Origin: Chryseobacterium formosum
Lineage (GTDB): Bacteria; Bacteroidota; Bacteroidia; Flavobacteriales; Weeksellaceae
DNA: 64,000 nt
Assembly (NCBI RefSeq): GCF_026460885.1
Contig: NZ_JAOVZW010000001.1
Coordinates: forward strand, 1 to 64,000
Direction of reading: 5' to 3'
This document shows, one piece after another, positions 26,893-37,009 of the stretch. Position numbers and translations under genes: made by a program. Within the stretch, counting starts at the first letter, position 1, and each line of letters begins with the position of its first letter. The notes below the pieces were generated by a model, which was not told the origin of the DNA, ran no database searches, and saw nothing but the letters and a program-made list of their open reading frames with translations.

Positions 26893-27813
26893 ATGAAAAT
26901 CACGATTGTAATCCCAGTTTATAATTCTTCACGATTTCTTGATAAAACACTTAAAGCAGTTGATGATCAAAAAAAAATTTCCAATTGGGACTTAGAATTA
27001 ATCTTAGTTGAGGATGGAAGCCCTGATAACAGTTTTGAAGTAATAGAAAAACTTTCCGACCATTATGATTACATAAAAGCAGTTAAGTTATCTAGAAATT
27101 TCGGACATCAGATAGCCGTAAAAACGGGTTTAAGCTACGCAACAGGTGATTACATCGCTATTATTGATGATGATTTACAAGATCCGCCTTCTTTACTTCC
27201 ACGATTTTTCCAAGAGCTTGACAATGGATATCAAGTTGCTTATGGAGTGAGAAAAAAGAGAAAAGAGAGTGGAGCAAAAAAATTAGCTTACACAAGCTTT
27301 TATCGTTTGCTCAACTCTATAAGCGACACCAAAATTCCTTTAGACTCGGGCGATTTTTGTGTAATGACAAAAAACATTAAAGATAAAATGCTTTCGCTAA
27401 ATGAGCAAAATCCCTACCTCAGAGGAATTAGAGCATGGGTAGGCTACAAGCAAGTTGGTGTGGAATATGAAAGAAGCGGAAGAATTGACGGAGAGTCTGG
27501 TTATTCATTGAAAAAGCTTATTAAAATAGCAAAAGATGGCATATTCTCTTTTTCTTCATTGCCGTTACAGGTTATTAGCTTATTAGGGAATATTGGATTA
27601 TTTATCTCATGTGTTTTTACAATATTTACGATAATAAGATATTTTAATAACAAAATTGATGTTGCTGGTTATACAACGCTTATCATTATGATTATGTTTT
27701 TTAACTCAATCTTACTTATTTCCTTAGGAATAATTGGGGAGTATATCTATAGAATTTATAACGAAGTAAGAAGTCGCCCCTACACAATTATTGAAAAAAC
27801 GATTAATATATAA
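26893..27813 (+). CDS. Membrane-anchored GT2 (GtrB/ArnC/DPM1-like)
   Basis: This is a 306-aa GT2 with the polyprenyl-phosphate glycosyltransferase pattern: ITIVIPVYNSSRFLDKTL, LVEDGSPDNS, AIIDDDLQDPP, then two C-terminal membrane helices (about 230-255 and 265-290). Such enzymes load a sugar on undecaprenyl phosphate for use by GT-C enzymes on the outer face of the membrane. Two GT-C-like proteins in this locus could use its product. The ATG at 26893 is preferred; a GTG two codons upstream is also possible. Confidence 0.88.
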   Translation: MKITIVIPVYNSSRFLDKTLKAVDDQKKISNWDLELILVEDGSPDNSFEVIEKLSDHYDYIKAVKLSRNFGHQIAVKTGLSYATGDYIAIIDDDLQDPPSLLPRFFQELDNGYQVAYGVRKKRKESGAKKLAYTSFYRLLNSISDTKIPLDSGDFCVMTKNIKDKMLSLNEQNPYLRGIRAWVGYKQVGVEYERSGRIDGESGYSLKKLIKIAKDGIFSFSSLPLQVISLLGNIGLFISCVFTIFTIIRYFNNKIDVAGYTTLIIMIMFFNSILLISLGIIGEYIYRIYNEVRSRPYTIIEKTINI

Positions 27814-27872
27814 ACAACCGACAAATTGACTTTTGCCAAACACAAATTCGTACCATCAAAGATTACACGATC

Positions 27873-28658
27873 ATGAAAGAAAATATAAAAAAAATCCTTA
27901 AACCAGAGAGCCCCTATGAATATAAAGACAAAAAATTTGTTTTTACTCCTTTTGAAGAAGAAATAGTTTCCGATTCATTAGATAAGATTAAAACATTTTT
28001 CAAAAATTTTCAGGCTTTTTATGATTTTTTGATTTACATTATTTCACCCCAGTATCCTTCTCGATATTTTTTTTTAAAAAAACTGTTATCTAAGACAAAA
28101 AACAAAAATGAAGTTATTTTAAATCTTGGTAGTGGTTACACAGATTTAAGAGATGACATTATAAATGTAGACCTTATCCCTTACAAACCAGTGGATGTTG
28201 TCTGTGATATTACTCAACTTCCTTTTAAAGATAATAGTGTTGATCAAATAATCAACATTGCTGTTCTTGAGCACGTTCCCAATCCTCAAGCCGTAATTTC
28301 AGAAATTTACAGAGTTTTAAAACCTGGAGGAAAGCTTCTTTGTGAAATCCCATTTATGCAAGGATTTCATGCTTCGCCTTATGATTTTCAAAGATTTACC
28401 TATGAAGGTATTAAAGTGCAATTTAAAGACTTTAAAAATCTTAAAATTCACGCTAATAGTCCTACGGGTGGAATGCTATGGCTGCTTCAGGAATGGATTG
28501 CCATGTTGCTGTCTTTTGGTATAAAACCATTACACAACTTAATTTTAATTATATTAATGTGTCTTACATTTCCAATTAAGTTTCTAGATGTAATTTTGCA
28601 AAAGCATCCTTTAAGTAAAAATATTGCTTCTGCTTTTATTTTTGAATGCGAAAAATAA
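27873..28658 (+). CDS. Class I SAM-dependent methyltransferase
   Basis: This 261-aa protein has motif I ILNLGSGYTDLRDD, an acidic motif II (VDLI), and LPFKDNSVDQIINIAVLEHV followed by EIYRVLKPGGKL, typical of the Methyltransf_11 fold. Hydrophobic segments near 205-225 suggest membrane association. It may methylate a sugar or terminal residue; Wzt-type exporters often recognise such a terminal mark. The following gene may overlap it by up to 13 bp. Confidence 0.85.
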   Translation: MKENIKKILKPESPYEYKDKKFVFTPFEEEIVSDSLDKIKTFFKNFQAFYDFLIYIISPQYPSRYFFLKKLLSKTKNKNEVILNLGSGYTDLRDDIINVDLIPYKPVDVVCDITQLPFKDNSVDQIINIAVLEHVPNPQAVISEIYRVLKPGGKLLCEIPFMQGFHASPYDFQRFTYEGIKVQFKDFKNLKIHANSPTGGMLWLLQEWIAMLLSFGIKPLHNLILIILMCLTFPIKFLDVILQKHPLSKNIASAFIFECEK

Positions 28659-28663
28659 TACGG

Positions 28664-30256
28664 ATGAATAAGATACTACAAAATTCAGGTCTTACACTTT
28701 CCTCTTTTATATTCTTTATCGGAGCTCTATTTTTAGCTTGTATTACATATATGAATCTTGACCAAGGCTTTATCTTTAATGACGAAGCCTACTATCTCTC
28801 TTACTACAAAAATCAAGGTGAAAGCTTAAGCTTCGACAGAACAAATTTTTTCAGAATATTTAAATTTCTTTATACTCCCAACATATATATTTTCAGGATA
28901 ATATCGATTACCGCATTAGTTTTGAGTAATTTTTTGTTATTCTTTTCTACTCTAAAATATTTTGATTTCAAAAAAAACATCTTTCTTTTAAGTTTCTTAG
29001 GAATTCTGATAGGGTTTGAAACATGGAGCATCAGTAATTTAATTTTACAACAGTATATTGGAAATACAATTTTAGTAAACTGTGGAGTTTCATTAATTCT
29101 TTTATCATTTGTTTATCAAAAAAAATGGATTCTTACAATAGCCGGATTTGTAATTTCTTTCATTTTATTTAACGGAAATTCACACAGCATTATAGTTATT
29201 CCTATCATGCTTTATCTATTCTTTCAAAATCCAAAGCAATGGAAATTAGTATTTCTCTATTTTTTCATTGGCTTTGCTACAGGAATTATCATTTATTTTA
29301 CTTTTTTAGATACTCTTGATAATTTCATGGATCAATTAAAGTTTTTAAAAGAGTACTTACCATTTCATAGAAAACAGCATTCTAAAACTTTTATGGTTTT
29401 GTGGTGCGTTTATTTATTTTTAAACGGAATTTTACCTCCACTTATAATTGGTTTACTATTTTGGAAATTTAAATTTAAGATAGAGATACTTGATAAAATA
29501 ATTGCATTTATTGGTGTACTTTGTCTTGCTCTTTTTATATTTTTTCAAACATATTATATTTTCTCTTTTATTTCATTTACTCATTTATTAGTCCTTCGAT
29601 TTATTTTAGATAAAGAAATCTCTAAAGAGAGTAAGTATTTAATTCTTCTACTTTTAGTTATACCGTATTGTCTTGCATTTGGTTCACAAACTTGGTTTCA
29701 TATACGTTTAAACGCATATAAATTTTACTATTTTTTAATAATTTTGGTGATCATCAACAGGCTGTACAAAAATAAATTATGGATGTTGGGTTATCTTATT
29801 TTTATTTGCACAATGATCATTAGATTTCCAGATATTTTACATGACAAAGGTTGGAAAGATTTTGTATTTACTGAACAAACCGAAAAAGTTCAAATTAACG
29901 GATACGATTTATATTTAGATAAAGGAAGAAAAAAAGACATTGAAGATCTTCGCCCTTATCTTCAAAATCAAAAAGACATTATCTATTCGAGCAATCATTT
30001 AATGGGGTATTTATATATTTTGGATGCCTCCCCTCCTATTTATTATTATTTTACATTAAAAGATTATTTAAGTTTTATCATTAAAAAAATGAATAAAACT
30101 CCAGATGATTTCATTTATATTGAAAGTGATGATTACCCTTTTAGTCCAAAAGAAATCATACCTTTAAAGTTTGTACATAATCCAGAAAACTACAAGATTG
30201 TAAAAACCGGACGTTTTACCTTATATATTCCTTCTCAGAGAATCAACAAAAATTAA
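28664..30256 (+). CDS. Multi-spanning GT-C-like membrane protein
   Basis: This 530-aa protein has about 10 to 12 hydrophobic helices and an early periplasmic loop with FNDEAYY, resembling the acidic catalytic loop of GT-C enzymes (ArnT/PMT-like). The soluble C-terminal 90 residues follow the last helix. It probably uses a polyprenyl-phosphate sugar such as that made by the GtrB-like neighbour. The ATG at 28664 is chosen; an in-frame ATG at 28646 would overlap the methyltransferase. An O-antigen polymerase is a less likely alternative. Confidence 0.68.
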   Translation: MNKILQNSGLTLSSFIFFIGALFLACITYMNLDQGFIFNDEAYYLSYYKNQGESLSFDRTNFFRIFKFLYTPNIYIFRIISITALVLSNFLLFFSTLKYFDFKKNIFLLSFLGILIGFETWSISNLILQQYIGNTILVNCGVSLILLSFVYQKKWILTIAGFVISFILFNGNSHSIIVIPIMLYLFFQNPKQWKLVFLYFFIGFATGIIIYFTFLDTLDNFMDQLKFLKEYLPFHRKQHSKTFMVLWCVYLFLNGILPPLIIGLLFWKFKFKIEILDKIIAFIGVLCLALFIFFQTYYIFSFISFTHLLVLRFILDKEISKESKYLILLLLVIPYCLAFGSQTWFHIRLNAYKFYYFLIILVIINRLYKNKLWMLGYLIFICTMIIRFPDILHDKGWKDFVFTEQTEKVQINGYDLYLDKGRKKDIEDLRPYLQNQKDIIYSSNHLMGYLYILDASPPIYYYFTLKDYLSFIIKKMNKTPDDFIYIESDDYPFSPKEIIPLKFVHNPENYKIVKTGRFTLYIPSQRINKN

Positions 30257-30262
30257 TTACAA

Positions 30263-32059
30263 ATGTGTGGAATTGCAGGAATTATAGGCAGCAATGCAAA
30301 AAACTATCACGGAGAACTTAAAAAAATGACCGATGCAATGGTGCATCGCGGTCCCGATTCTTCTGATTTTGAATTTTACGAAAATGCAGCATTAGGTCAT
30401 CGCAGACTTTCCATCATAGATCTTTCTGAAAATGGAAAACAGCCCATGTTTTCCAGCACAAAAAACGAATGTATTGTTCTGAATGGTGAGATTTACGGTT
30501 ATCAAAACATAAAAGCACAATATCCCGAATATCCCTATCGCGGAAGTTCTGATACGGAAGTTATTTTAGCGATGTACCAAAGAAAAAAGGAAAATTTAAT
30601 TCATGATCTTCCCGGTATGTTTGCTTTTGCCATTTGGGACAACGAAAAACAGGAATTATTCTGTGCAAGAGACCGTTTCGGTGAAAAACCTTTTTTCTAT
30701 GCTTTCGGAAAGAACAATGAATTTATTTTTGCTTCTGAAATCAAAGCAATTTTAGCTTCAGGACTTATTCAGCCGAAAGTAAATCAGGAAGCAATTTCTT
30801 ATTATTTACAGTATGGATACGTAAGTACTTATCACAGTATCTATGAAAATATACACACACTTCCTCCTGCTCATCAGTTAATTTGGAAGGAAGGAAAAAT
30901 CAATGTTTCAAGATATTATAGTTTGCCTGCAAAAGACAGAATATTAAGTTTATCTGATGCTAAAGAAGAATTCACATACCTTTTAAAAAAAGCAGTACAA
31001 AAACAACTTATTGCTGATGTAGAGGTCGGGAGTTTTTTAAGTGGCGGACTAGATTCTTCATCAATTGTTGCTTTAGTGGCGGAGTTTTTACCTAAACAAA
31101 CCACAATCAGTTTTGGCTATGACCATGAAGATAGTGAATTGAAATATGCCAAGGAAATCGCAGAAAAGTACAAAACAAATCACGTTGAAGTGCATGAGAA
31201 AAAAGAAGATTTGGCAACTTCACTTTTAAAAATTTCTCCGTTTTTTGATGAACCATTTGCTGATATATCTTTTATTCCGCATTTTGAAATTTGTAAAAAT
31301 GCAAGAAAAAATCTTACCGTGGTTCTTTCGGGAGATGTTGGAGACGAATTATTTGGAGGCTACAACTTTTATAGAGTTGAGAATCAACTAAGAAAGCATT
31401 TTAGCTATAAAAATATTATTGCTCAGTTTGGGTTAAATTTATATCAGAAAGTAAAGCCTATTTCTTTTCTTTCCCAAAAAAACTTACAACATGAAAACAT
31501 TCTGGATTTTCATAAGAATTTTGTAAGAAATTCATTTAATCAAGAAGAAAAAAAGGCATTGGGAATTACATCAACATATTCTCAACCTTACAGCTTCAGT
31601 GCAAATCCCGATTCATTGAATGACATCATGAGATTGGATTTAGAAGGTTATGTTCCTGGGAACATGATGGTAAAATCAGATAGAATGGCAATGGCAAATT
31701 CTTTGGAAGTAAGAACTCCTTTCCTTGATCTGGATTTTGCAGAATTTTGCATCCAGCTTCCTGAACAATTAAAAATCGATAACGAAAATGACAAAATCAT
31801 TCTTCGTGAAGCTATGGGATCTTACTGGACTGAAACGATTCGAGGGCGGCAAAAACAGGGTTTCGGAATGAGTATAAAAACTTGGTTCGAAGAAGAAAAT
31901 CTGATTAACCTCTCCAACAGTTTATTGAAAGACTCGAATCAAAAAATATTTAATTATATTGATTTTAAAGCAAGTCAAAAGTTCTTAAATAAAGATCACA
32001 AACATTGGAATTTGCTACAGTTAGCTCTTTGGGCACACAATAATCAAAGTATTTTGTAA
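30263..32059 (+). CDS. asnB: Glutamine-dependent asparagine synthetase-type amidotransferase
   Basis: This 598-aa protein has an N-terminal class II glutamine amidotransferase domain with Cys2 nucleophile (MCGIAG), RGPDSS and the ARDRFGEKPFFY block, then an AsnB synthetase domain with the PP-loop SGGLDSSSIVAL near 255. In glycan loci such enzymes (WbpS-like) are thought to amidate uronic acids. The ugd gene supplies UDP-glucuronate, so a uronamide is plausible, though free asparagine synthesis is not excluded. Its stop overlaps the next start (TAATG). Confidence 0.9.
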   Translation: MCGIAGIIGSNAKNYHGELKKMTDAMVHRGPDSSDFEFYENAALGHRRLSIIDLSENGKQPMFSSTKNECIVLNGEIYGYQNIKAQYPEYPYRGSSDTEVILAMYQRKKENLIHDLPGMFAFAIWDNEKQELFCARDRFGEKPFFYAFGKNNEFIFASEIKAILASGLIQPKVNQEAISYYLQYGYVSTYHSIYENIHTLPPAHQLIWKEGKINVSRYYSLPAKDRILSLSDAKEEFTYLLKKAVQKQLIADVEVGSFLSGGLDSSSIVALVAEFLPKQTTISFGYDHEDSELKYAKEIAEKYKTNHVEVHEKKEDLATSLLKISPFFDEPFADISFIPHFEICKNARKNLTVVLSGDVGDELFGGYNFYRVENQLRKHFSYKNIIAQFGLNLYQKVKPISFLSQKNLQHENILDFHKNFVRNSFNQEEKKALGITSTYSQPYSFSANPDSLNDIMRLDLEGYVPGNMMVKSDRMAMANSLEVRTPFLDLDFAEFCIQLPEQLKIDNENDKIILREAMGSYWTETIRGRQKQGFGMSIKTWFEEENLINLSNSLLKDSNQKIFNYIDFKASQKFLNKDHKHWNLLQLALWAHNNQSIL

Positions 32060-32994
32060 TGTTGGATGTTTCTGTAATTATTCCTGTTTACAATGCAGAG
32101 CAGTTTTTAGAAAAAGCTGTAGAATCTGCTGTACATTTTAATGAAGTAAAAGAAGTTATTTTAGTTGAGGATAAATCAACAGATAATTCTCCGAAAATTT
32201 GCCTGAAATTAGCTTCACAAAATTCTAAAATAAAATTTTTTCAACATTCTGATAAAGGAAATCACGGAGCTGGAGCAACAAGAAATTTAGGTATAGAAAA
32301 AGCAGAAGGAAGTTTCATCACATTTTTAGATGCAGATGACTATTATCTTCCCAATCGTTTTGAAGCTGAAAAAGAAGTTTTTAAAAACCCTAAATTTGAA
32401 GGCGTTTTTGGAGCGATTGGTATAGACTATTTAACAGAAAAAGGAAAACAGGAGTATCAAACAAAATTTAAAGATTCTCCGCTTACAACAGTAAAATACC
32501 ATGCTGAAGGTGAAGAAATTTTCAAAGGTTTATTAGGTTTTACGTCAAAAACATTTGGTACATTTTTTCATTTAAATACTTTAACTATAAAAAAAGCTGC
32601 TTTAGAAAGAAACAATCTTAGATTTAATGAAGATCTTCGTGTTCATCAAGATTCTGACTTTATTATAAAACTCGCTTACCACTGTTATTTAAAATCAGGA
32701 ATTATCGATAAAGCCGTTGCTATAAGAGGAATTCATGATGACAATAGAATCACAAAAATTATTCAATATTCCTCTCAATATAATCAGAGGCAACAAATTT
32801 ACTGGAAGTCTTTGTACGATTGGGCTGTTGAAAACAAATTATCTTCAGAATACAAAACGAGAATATATTTAAATTATAAATCCTTCGATTTGTCTCAGAA
32901 AAAAGGATTTAAAAAATATTACAACATTTTAAAAGAAGTAATAAAAAACCCTGAGATATTTAAAACAAAATACCGTTTCAATTATTATAAATAA
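32059..32994 (+). CDS. Family 2 glycosyltransferase (tandem copy 1)
   Basis: This 311-aa GT2 has VSVIIPVYNAEQFLEKAV, VILVEDKSTDNS and ITFLDADDYYLPNRF. It is strongly similar over its whole length to the next gene (shared DKGNHGAG-TRNLG, DADDYYLPNRF, DKAV-IRG-H--NRIT), so the pair arose by tandem duplication. It is coupled to asnB by a TAATG overlap. Confidence 0.9.
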   Translation: MLDVSVIIPVYNAEQFLEKAVESAVHFNEVKEVILVEDKSTDNSPKICLKLASQNSKIKFFQHSDKGNHGAGATRNLGIEKAEGSFITFLDADDYYLPNRFEAEKEVFKNPKFEGVFGAIGIDYLTEKGKQEYQTKFKDSPLTTVKYHAEGEEIFKGLLGFTSKTFGTFFHLNTLTIKKAALERNNLRFNEDLRVHQDSDFIIKLAYHCYLKSGIIDKAVAIRGIHDDNRITKIIQYSSQYNQRQQIYWKSLYDWAVENKLSSEYKTRIYLNYKSFDLSQKKGFKKYYNILKEVIKNPEIFKTKYRFNYYK

Positions 32995-33936
32995 ATGAAA
33001 ATCTCCGTCATCACACCCGTTTATAACGCTGAAAAATACATCATTCAAGCTGTAGAATCTGCTCTTCAGTTTGAAGAAGTATATGAAATAATTTTGGTTG
33101 AAGATAAATCTCCGGATAATGCATTGCAGGTTTGCAAGCAATTAGCTGAAAAATATAACAGAGTAAAACTATTTCAACATCCAGATAAAGGTAATCACGG
33201 AGCTGGTCCAACTAGAAACCTAGGTTTAGAAAAAGCAACCGGAGATTTTATTGCATTCTTAGATGCCGATGATTACTATCTCCCAAATCGTTTTGATGCA
33301 GAAAAAGAATTATTTAAAGACCCCAAAGTTGAAGGAGTGTACGGAGCTTTAGGCGTTCATTACTATTCTGAAAAGGCAAAAGAACAATACTACAGCCTTT
33401 TTGGAGATAATTTAACGACAGTTTATAAGAAACATGATCCGAAAGATGTATTTCCGGGACAGATTCATATGCGAGGAAGTTTTGGGCTTTTCAGTATTGA
33501 TTGTTTAACGATAAGAAGAGACTCAATGATGAAAAAGCTGAAACCTTTCTTTAAAACTACTTTAAGACTTCATCAGGATACCGAATTTTTATTCAGACTC
33601 TCTTATTATCTTGATCTTTATCCCGGAATTTTAGATAAAGCCGTTGCGGTAAGAGGCGTGCATGAAAATAATAGAATTACAGCAGTAGATTCAAAGAAAA
33701 TAAAACCTGCTACAACAAAAGTTTTACTTTGGAAAGAAGTGGATGATTGGGCAAAAAATGAAAATACAATTCCTGAAGAGGTGAAAATGCATATTAAAAG
33801 AATACATCGTAGCTACAGAATAGCTCTTGCTCCTACATCAAAAAAATGGGGTATGATTGTAAGATACCTTATCACAGATTACAAAAGCATCCGTTCTGGG
33901 CTTTACAATATTAATTTCAGAGAAGATTTATTTTAA
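32995..33936 (+). CDS. Family 2 glycosyltransferase (tandem copy 2)
   Basis: This 313-aa GT2 is a paralogue of the preceding gene and starts directly after its stop. Motifs are ISVITPVYNAEKYIIQAV, ILVEDKSPDNA and AFLDADDYYLPNRF. Divergence in the acceptor-binding middle (residues 120-170) suggests different acceptors. It ends the plus-strand run; its last 9 bp overlap the convergent SGNH-like gene. Confidence 0.9.
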   Translation: MKISVITPVYNAEKYIIQAVESALQFEEVYEIILVEDKSPDNALQVCKQLAEKYNRVKLFQHPDKGNHGAGPTRNLGLEKATGDFIAFLDADDYYLPNRFDAEKELFKDPKVEGVYGALGVHYYSEKAKEQYYSLFGDNLTTVYKKHDPKDVFPGQIHMRGSFGLFSIDCLTIRRDSMMKKLKPFFKTTLRLHQDTEFLFRLSYYLDLYPGILDKAVAVRGVHENNRITAVDSKKIKPATTKVLLWKEVDDWAKNENTIPEEVKMHIKRIHRSYRIALAPTSKKWGMIVRYLITDYKSIRSGLYNINFREDLF

Positions 33937-34857
33937 ATTTTTCTGACTTACAAGAATTGAATCTGCAATTTGTGCTGTAAATATCTTTCCGGATTCTTTA
34001 TACATATGATTTCCGTCTGTATAAATATAATTTTTAGCTTGTGGAGAAAAATCGAAGAATTTCACATTCTGTTTTTCCGAAATCTCATTAATTGTTTTGC
34101 TGAAATCTGCCCAATAATAAGTTTCAATTTCCATCATTCTTTCAGAAGCAGGAATTCTTACTACATATACAGTTCCCTTAGTTTTTAGAAAATCTATCAT
34201 TTCTTTAAATGAAGTTAACCTTTCTTGTGAATGTCTTTGAACTTTCACTAACTCTTCATATTCCTTAATTTTCTTACCTTCTCTTATTACTACCGTATCA
34301 GGATGAACATTCACAGTAACTTCCATCCAACCATCTTTATGCAAATAAGTATTAGATTTTGCGACAGCTTCTCTCTCTTTGTAAATGTAAAACCAGCTTC
34401 TAGGATAATGTTTTATAAGGTATTCATAATTCGGACTTTTATCATAAAAATGCATATCCGCCAATGCAGATTTCATTTCAGGATATTCAGCTTCATTTTT
34501 AATGTCTTTATCTAATGAAAGGCTCCAGGGATCAACAGTCAGAATAAAAATACCTTTTTTTGTTTCCTGATTAATTTTCTTTTTAACAGCCTCCAAATAA
34601 ACTTTACCGTAAGGAGATTCTGCAATACTAAATGCAAAATTATTAAACCTTTTATCCTTACCCAATTTAGAGTCTAAAACATCAGGAACAACAGCCTGAA
34701 CACCTCGCGAATCTCCCAAGATCATAGAAGAAGGTTTTGTTCCGGTATAATGCATGTAATTATCATCCGTATTACCATCTGCAAAAGTTCCTAAAGAAAG
34801 CAATACAGCAACAATACCAATTATGTAAAATGAAATTTTAAATAAAAATCTTTTCAT
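33928..34857 (-). CDS. SGNH-hydrolase-like membrane-anchored protein, partner of MBOAT
   Basis: This 309-aa protein has an N-terminal membrane anchor (residues 5-25) and a periplasmic domain. The GDSRG block (Gly48-Asp49-Ser50) and C-terminal DGNH (Asp281-x-x-His284) resemble the catalytic Ser/Asp/His elements of SGNH/AlgX/DltD-like acyltransferases. It lies 3 bp after the MBOAT gene. In alginate- and teichoic-acid-type systems the MBOAT passes an acyl group across the membrane and the SGNH partner places it on the glycan. It is the last gene of the operon. Confidence 0.78.
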   Translation of the reverse strand: MKRFLFKISFYIIGIVAVLLSLGTFADGNTDDNYMHYTGTKPSSMILGDSRGVQAVVPDVLDSKLGKDKRFNNFAFSIAESPYGKVYLEAVKKKINQETKKGIFILTVDPWSLSLDKDIKNEAEYPEMKSALADMHFYDKSPNYEYLIKHYPRSWFYIYKEREAVAKSNTYLHKDGWMEVTVNVHPDTVVIREGKKIKEYEELVKVQRHSQERLTSFKEMIDFLKTKGTVYVVRIPASERMMEIETYYWADFSKTINEISEKQNVKFFDFSPQAKNYIYTDGNHMYKESGKIFTAQIADSILVSQKNLK

Positions 34858-34860
34858 AAC

Positions 34861-36273
34861 TTAAAATTGTTCATAAATAAAGTTACTGTTACCAAACATA
34901 CCAAAATACATGATCATAAAAATCAGAAACACATACAACAAATTTCTTAGAAAAGGATTGAATCTACTTATTTCCAAGCCATGTTCTTTATCTTTATTAA
35001 TCCAATCAATGAGAATCAAAATAAAAATAAATCCTAAAATCTTTACTTTAATAAACTGCGGAATTGAGAATAATGAAAGACTGAAAATTCGTCCATACAT
35101 TCCCGCCGCATCTGTAAGATTTGGTGCAGCAAATAAAATAAATGCAAAACAAACCATCATCATCGTCAGTAAGATGTTTCCCAATTCCTGAAAAGTTGGA
35201 ACCGACTTTAAAAATTTCTTCTTTTTATTAAGTTTATTTGTGAGAATTAAAGGTATGTAATAAAGCCCATGAAGAAGCCCAAAAAGAACAAAAGTATATC
35301 TCGGACCGTGCCACGCTCCAATTAATACAAAATTTAAAATAATAGCAGCAATAAGACCTTTCTTTTCATAATCTCTGAACTGAATAACCAAAGGTGTAAA
35401 AACATAATCTGTCAACCATGAAGTAAGCGAAATATGCCATTTTCTCCAATATTCAGCAATATTCTGGGCAAAAAGCGGGAAAGCAAAGTTCTTGGTAATT
35501 TTAAAACCTAATAATCTTGCAAAGCCAATCGCCATATCAGAATAACCCGAAAAATCTGCATAGATTTCGAAAAGGAATAAAATCGCTCCAAAAGCAACCG
35601 TACTTCCCGAAAGATGATGATAATTCTGAAATATTTCCTGAGTAATAGGAGTGATACTATTAGCAACAACAAGTTTCTTAAAAGCTCCGTACAAAATTTG
35701 TCTCGCCGCATCCGCTCCATTTTCGTAAGTAAAAACTCTTGTATTCTTCAACTGAGGAAATAATAAACGTCCTCTGTCAATAGGTCCCGAAATCATGCTC
35801 GGAAAGAATGCGATATAATTAAAAAATACCAAAGCATCAGTTTCTGGCTTAAGCTTTTTATTCTTAATATCAAGAAAATAGCTTATCATTCTGAATGTAT
35901 AAAAACTGATTCCTAATGGTAAAGCTATATTTAAAGTCAAGGTATTTTTAATTCCTAATAATTCTGCAAAAGAATCAATAAAAAAATTAAAATATTTAAA
36001 GTAAAATAATGTTCCTATTGCTAATACTAAGCCAATATTCACATAAAATTTCTTTTTATTACCTTCATGTTCATCAATTTTAATTCCTAAAAAATAGGCA
36101 ATCGCTGAGCTTCCGATAAGCAATATTAAAAATCTCCAATCACCAAAACAGTAAAAGACGTAGCTTGATAACAGGAGCAGAATATTTTGCAGTTTCATGT
36201 TTTTCTGAAAGAACCAGTAAAGCCCGAAAACTGTGGCAAAAAAAAGGGTAAAAGCAATAGAGGTAAATTGCAT
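34861..36273 (-). CDS. MBOAT-family membrane O-acyltransferase (AlgI/DltB-like)
   Basis: This 470-aa inner-membrane protein has about ten spans. It carries family landmarks FFQKNMKLQNILLLLSSYVFYCFGDWRF at the start, ALPLGISFYTFRMISYFLD, FPSMISGPIDRGRLLFPQL, AEYWRKWHISLTSWLTDYVF and the catalytic His in GAWHGPRYTFVLFGLLHG. It would move an acyl group to the periplasmic side for the adjacent SGNH-like protein. Unlike usual acetyl-transfer loci, an ACP and acyl-processing genes lie directly upstream. Confidence 0.93.
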   Translation of the reverse strand: MQFTSIAFTLFFATVFGLYWFFQKNMKLQNILLLLSSYVFYCFGDWRFLILLIGSSAIAYFLGIKIDEHEGNKKKFYVNIGLVLAIGTLFYFKYFNFFIDSFAELLGIKNTLTLNIALPLGISFYTFRMISYFLDIKNKKLKPETDALVFFNYIAFFPSMISGPIDRGRLLFPQLKNTRVFTYENGADAARQILYGAFKKLVVANSITPITQEIFQNYHHLSGSTVAFGAILFLFEIYADFSGYSDMAIGFARLLGFKITKNFAFPLFAQNIAEYWRKWHISLTSWLTDYVFTPLVIQFRDYEKKGLIAAIILNFVLIGAWHGPRYTFVLFGLLHGLYYIPLILTNKLNKKKKFLKSVPTFQELGNILLTMMMVCFAFILFAAPNLTDAAGMYGRIFSLSLFSIPQFIKVKILGFIFILILIDWINKDKEHGLEISRFNPFLRNLLYVFLIFMIMYFGMFGNSNFIYEQF

Positions 36274-36295
36274 TATTTGTGTTTAAAAATTCAAT

Positions 36296-37009
36296 TTAAT
36301 AATATGAAGCATCTAAAAAAATATGATTCCCGTTAAAATGTTTTCCTCCGTTTATACAAAGATCGATGACATTTGAAATATCCTTACTTTCCAGATTTTC
36401 TTTAAGTGGATATCTCGAAAGTATATTTTCTTTCATTCTTTCGTCCATGTTTTTATGAAAGTCTGTAGGAATAAATGAAGGCGAAATAGAGTTACAGGTA
36501 ATTCCAAATTTCACATTTTCTATCGCCCAACTTTTACTCATTTGTTGCAAATAAGCTTTATTTGAATTATAGACAGACGTTCCCATTGCCGGAGAATTCA
36601 GAGATGAACTAAGAATATTAATTATTCTTCCAAACTTCTTTTTTCGAAAAATTGCTATACATTCTTGAGTAATTTGTAGTGTAGGAATAATGTTATTTTT
36701 AAAATCATTTAAAAATTTTTCGGTCTCGGTTTTATGAAAATATGTATCTATAAAACTTCCGTTGTAGTAATTATTAATGAGAATATCGGGTGAAAAATCT
36801 TCAATTTCAGCAGAAAACCTGTCTATTTCAGATGACGATTTAAAATCTATCTGATATGCTTTTGCATTGTTGTACTGAGATTCTATTTCCTTCGCAGATT
36901 CTCCGGAATTAAAATATGTAAACAATACTTCATACCCCTTTTCCAGAAGAAATAAGTTAATTGCTTTTCCGATTCCGGATGATCCGCCCGTTAAAATTAC
37001 TCTGTTCAC
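36296..37009 (-). CDS. SDR-family oxidoreductase (3-oxoacyl-ACP reductase-like)
   Basis: This 237-aa classical SDR has GGSSGIGKA (8-16), NNYYNG, a Ser cluster at 134-136 and active-site Tyr147-x-x-x-Lys151 (YNSNK). It resembles FabG-type reductases. It overlaps the MaoC-like gene by 4 bp, and with the ACP gene just upstream it probably acts on an ACP-bound intermediate. A sugar substrate cannot be excluded. Confidence 0.85.
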   Translation of the reverse strand: MNRVILTGGSSGIGKAINLFLLEKGYEVLFTYFNSGESAKEIESQYNNAKAYQIDFKSSSEIDRFSAEIEDFSPDILINNYYNGSFIDTYFHKTETEKFLNDFKNNIIPTLQITQECIAIFRKKKFGRIINILSSSLNSPAMGTSVYNSNKAYLQQMSKSWAIENVKFGITCNSISPSFIPTDFHKNMDERMKENILSRYPLKENLESKDISNVIDLCINGGKHFNGNHIFLDASYY

